Source of the DNA: Caldifarciminota bacterium | GTDB lineage: Bacteria; Hydrothermota; UBA3073; NMUJ01 | NCBI GenBank assembly: GCA_021158725.1 | Contig: JAGGUB010000008.1 | Span: 1-26,656 of the forward strand | DNA length: 26,656 bases | Direction of reading: 5' to 3' | Part shown: piece after piece, positions 26,038-26,656 of the stretch | How the letters are laid out: every line of letters begins with the position of its first letter | How positions within the stretch are numbered: the stretch's first letter is position 1 | Made by a program: the position numbers and the translations under genes | The notes under the pieces: generated by a model | Database searches by the model: none | Told to the model about the DNA's origin: nothing | The model's input: only the letters and a program-made list of their open reading frames with translations

Positions 26038-26656
26038 TTATTTGGATGCCACCGCAATACATCTTCCATACGCTTCCTTTAACGTTTCCCATACCTTCTT
26101 GGGGTTATCGGATTTCACGTACGACATATAGCTTGTACCTTCGTAGCTCCATGCCCCTATGTTCCTGATACCTGCATCATAGATGGTTTCAACCGCCTTT
26201 TCAACTTTCCATTCCTCACCTTCCTTTATAGAGAAACACTGTACCCATAGCTGTCCATCCTTAGCAAACTCACTCGCTATATTGTATATCTTATTTGCGT
26301 AACCCCTTATTCTATCGATGAAATCCGTCCTATGGTATTCGTAAGGGTCTGTACCTATGATGTCGATACTATCTATTGCTGCTATTTTTTCCCAATCATT
26401 AACGTTGGATTTATCACTTTCCTGTGGCAACATACAGACAGCGGATCGCATACCTAATCCCTTACCATACTCTGCAAGCTGTTTCACAAACCTCACTATA
26501 CTCAGTTCTTTGAATTTCAGGATATCGGGATTGAGGGTCTCAGGCATATCGTAGCCGAATATTCTCTTAAACTCCTTCTGACAGTATTTACATCTACATG
26601 CCCACCCATGGTCTGGGTTATAGAAATGTGGTTCATCCCAGAATAATACATCACCA
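26038..26656 (-). CDS. TIM-barrel glycosidase-like protein, 3' part only (runs off right edge)
   Basis: The reading frame is open from the right edge to the stop at 26038; the Met at 26547 is internal because 36 codons before it continue the same protein, including LFWDEPHFYNPDHGW, then ACRCKYCQKEFKRIFGYDMP. The C-terminal 205 residues seen show beta-alpha barrel strands (SAVCMLPQES, DIIGTDPYEYHR, LWVQCFSI, NIGAWSYEGTSYMS) typical of GH-A-like families. The WDEPH strand end with an acidic residue, and the WSYEG strand with Glu, are candidates for catalytic positions. A CxCxxC motif suggests a bound metal. The exact family and substrate are not known to me. The dtxR-like gene follows after 103 bases on the same strand but has its own promoter candidate. 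Confidence 0.75.
   Translation of the reverse strand, partial: GDVLFWDEPHFYNPDHGWACRCKYCQKEFKRIFGYDMPETLNPDILKFKELSIVRFVKQLAEYGKGLGMRSAVCMLPQESDKSNVNDWEKIAAIDSIDIIGTDPYEYHRTDFIDRIRGYANKIYNIASEFAKDGQLWVQCFSIKEGEEWKVEKAVETIYDAGIRNIGAWSYEGTSYMSYVKSDNPKKVWETLKEAYGRCIAVASK

Noticed and set aside
26038..26547. Calling a complete 169-residue gene from ATG 26547
   Set aside because: The frame stays open to the right edge and encodes conserved-looking barrel sequence before that Met, so the gene is partial.

Overview
The window looks like a chromosomal segment of a Gram-negative, probably thermophilic bacterium of the FCB superphylum or a neighbouring candidate phylum (WOR-3/Stahlbacteria-like is my best guess; I could not run a phylogeny). 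The evidence is a TonB-dependent receptor with a carboxypeptidase-regulatory N-terminus, a protein with a C-terminal T9SS-type sorting domain, a DUF2723 membrane protein, two outer-membrane-type beta-barrels ending in Phe, and several lipoproteins. The 16S gene has G+C-rich, near-perfect hairpins in an otherwise moderate-G+C region, which suggests a high growth temperature. I found no insertion sequence, prophage, CRISPR array or other mobile element.

Layout. (1) 1-1043, minus: the 5' two-thirds of a 16S rRNA gene, cut by the left edge, with a roughly 190-base leader holding tandem promoters. (2) 1235-5396, minus: a compact operon of sugar-phosphate-isomerase-like TIM barrel, lipoprotein with two pilin-like motifs, murA and a metallo-beta-lactamase-fold hydrolase. 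It reads toward the rRNA gene, and the best rRNA promoter begins inside its last gene. (3) 5513-14586, plus: a long, mostly overlapping operon of def, rplM, rpsI, rpsB, tsf, pyrH, histidine phosphatase, nitroreductase, DUF502, CorC-like CBS protein, periplasmic-binding-protein-fold lipoprotein and beta-barrel. Core translation genes run directly into envelope genes. (4) 14570-16962, minus: tRNA-Asp(GUC), a GT4 glycosyltransferase and a GH130 enzyme, convergent with block 3 by a 17-base overlap. (5) 17077-25571, plus: TonB-dependent receptor, recN, DUF2723/TPR membrane protein and a secreted protein with two near-identical tandem domains plus a sorting domain. (6) 25563-26656, minus: a DtxR-family regulator and the 3' part of a large TIM-barrel, glycosidase-like gene running off the right edge.

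How it fits together. Most internal genes are joined by 1-, 4-, 7- or 17-base overlaps with good GGAGG ribosome-binding sites. The first genes of operons instead carry a TAnnnT -10 box only 5-7 bases before an ATG, which suggests leaderless mRNAs. The most novel-looking pieces are the binding-protein lipoprotein coupled to a beta-barrel, the lipoprotein with two pilin-like motifs upstream of murA, the leaderless-start pattern and the recently duplicated sorting-domain protein. None of these is proven to be a new system; each is listed with a test.
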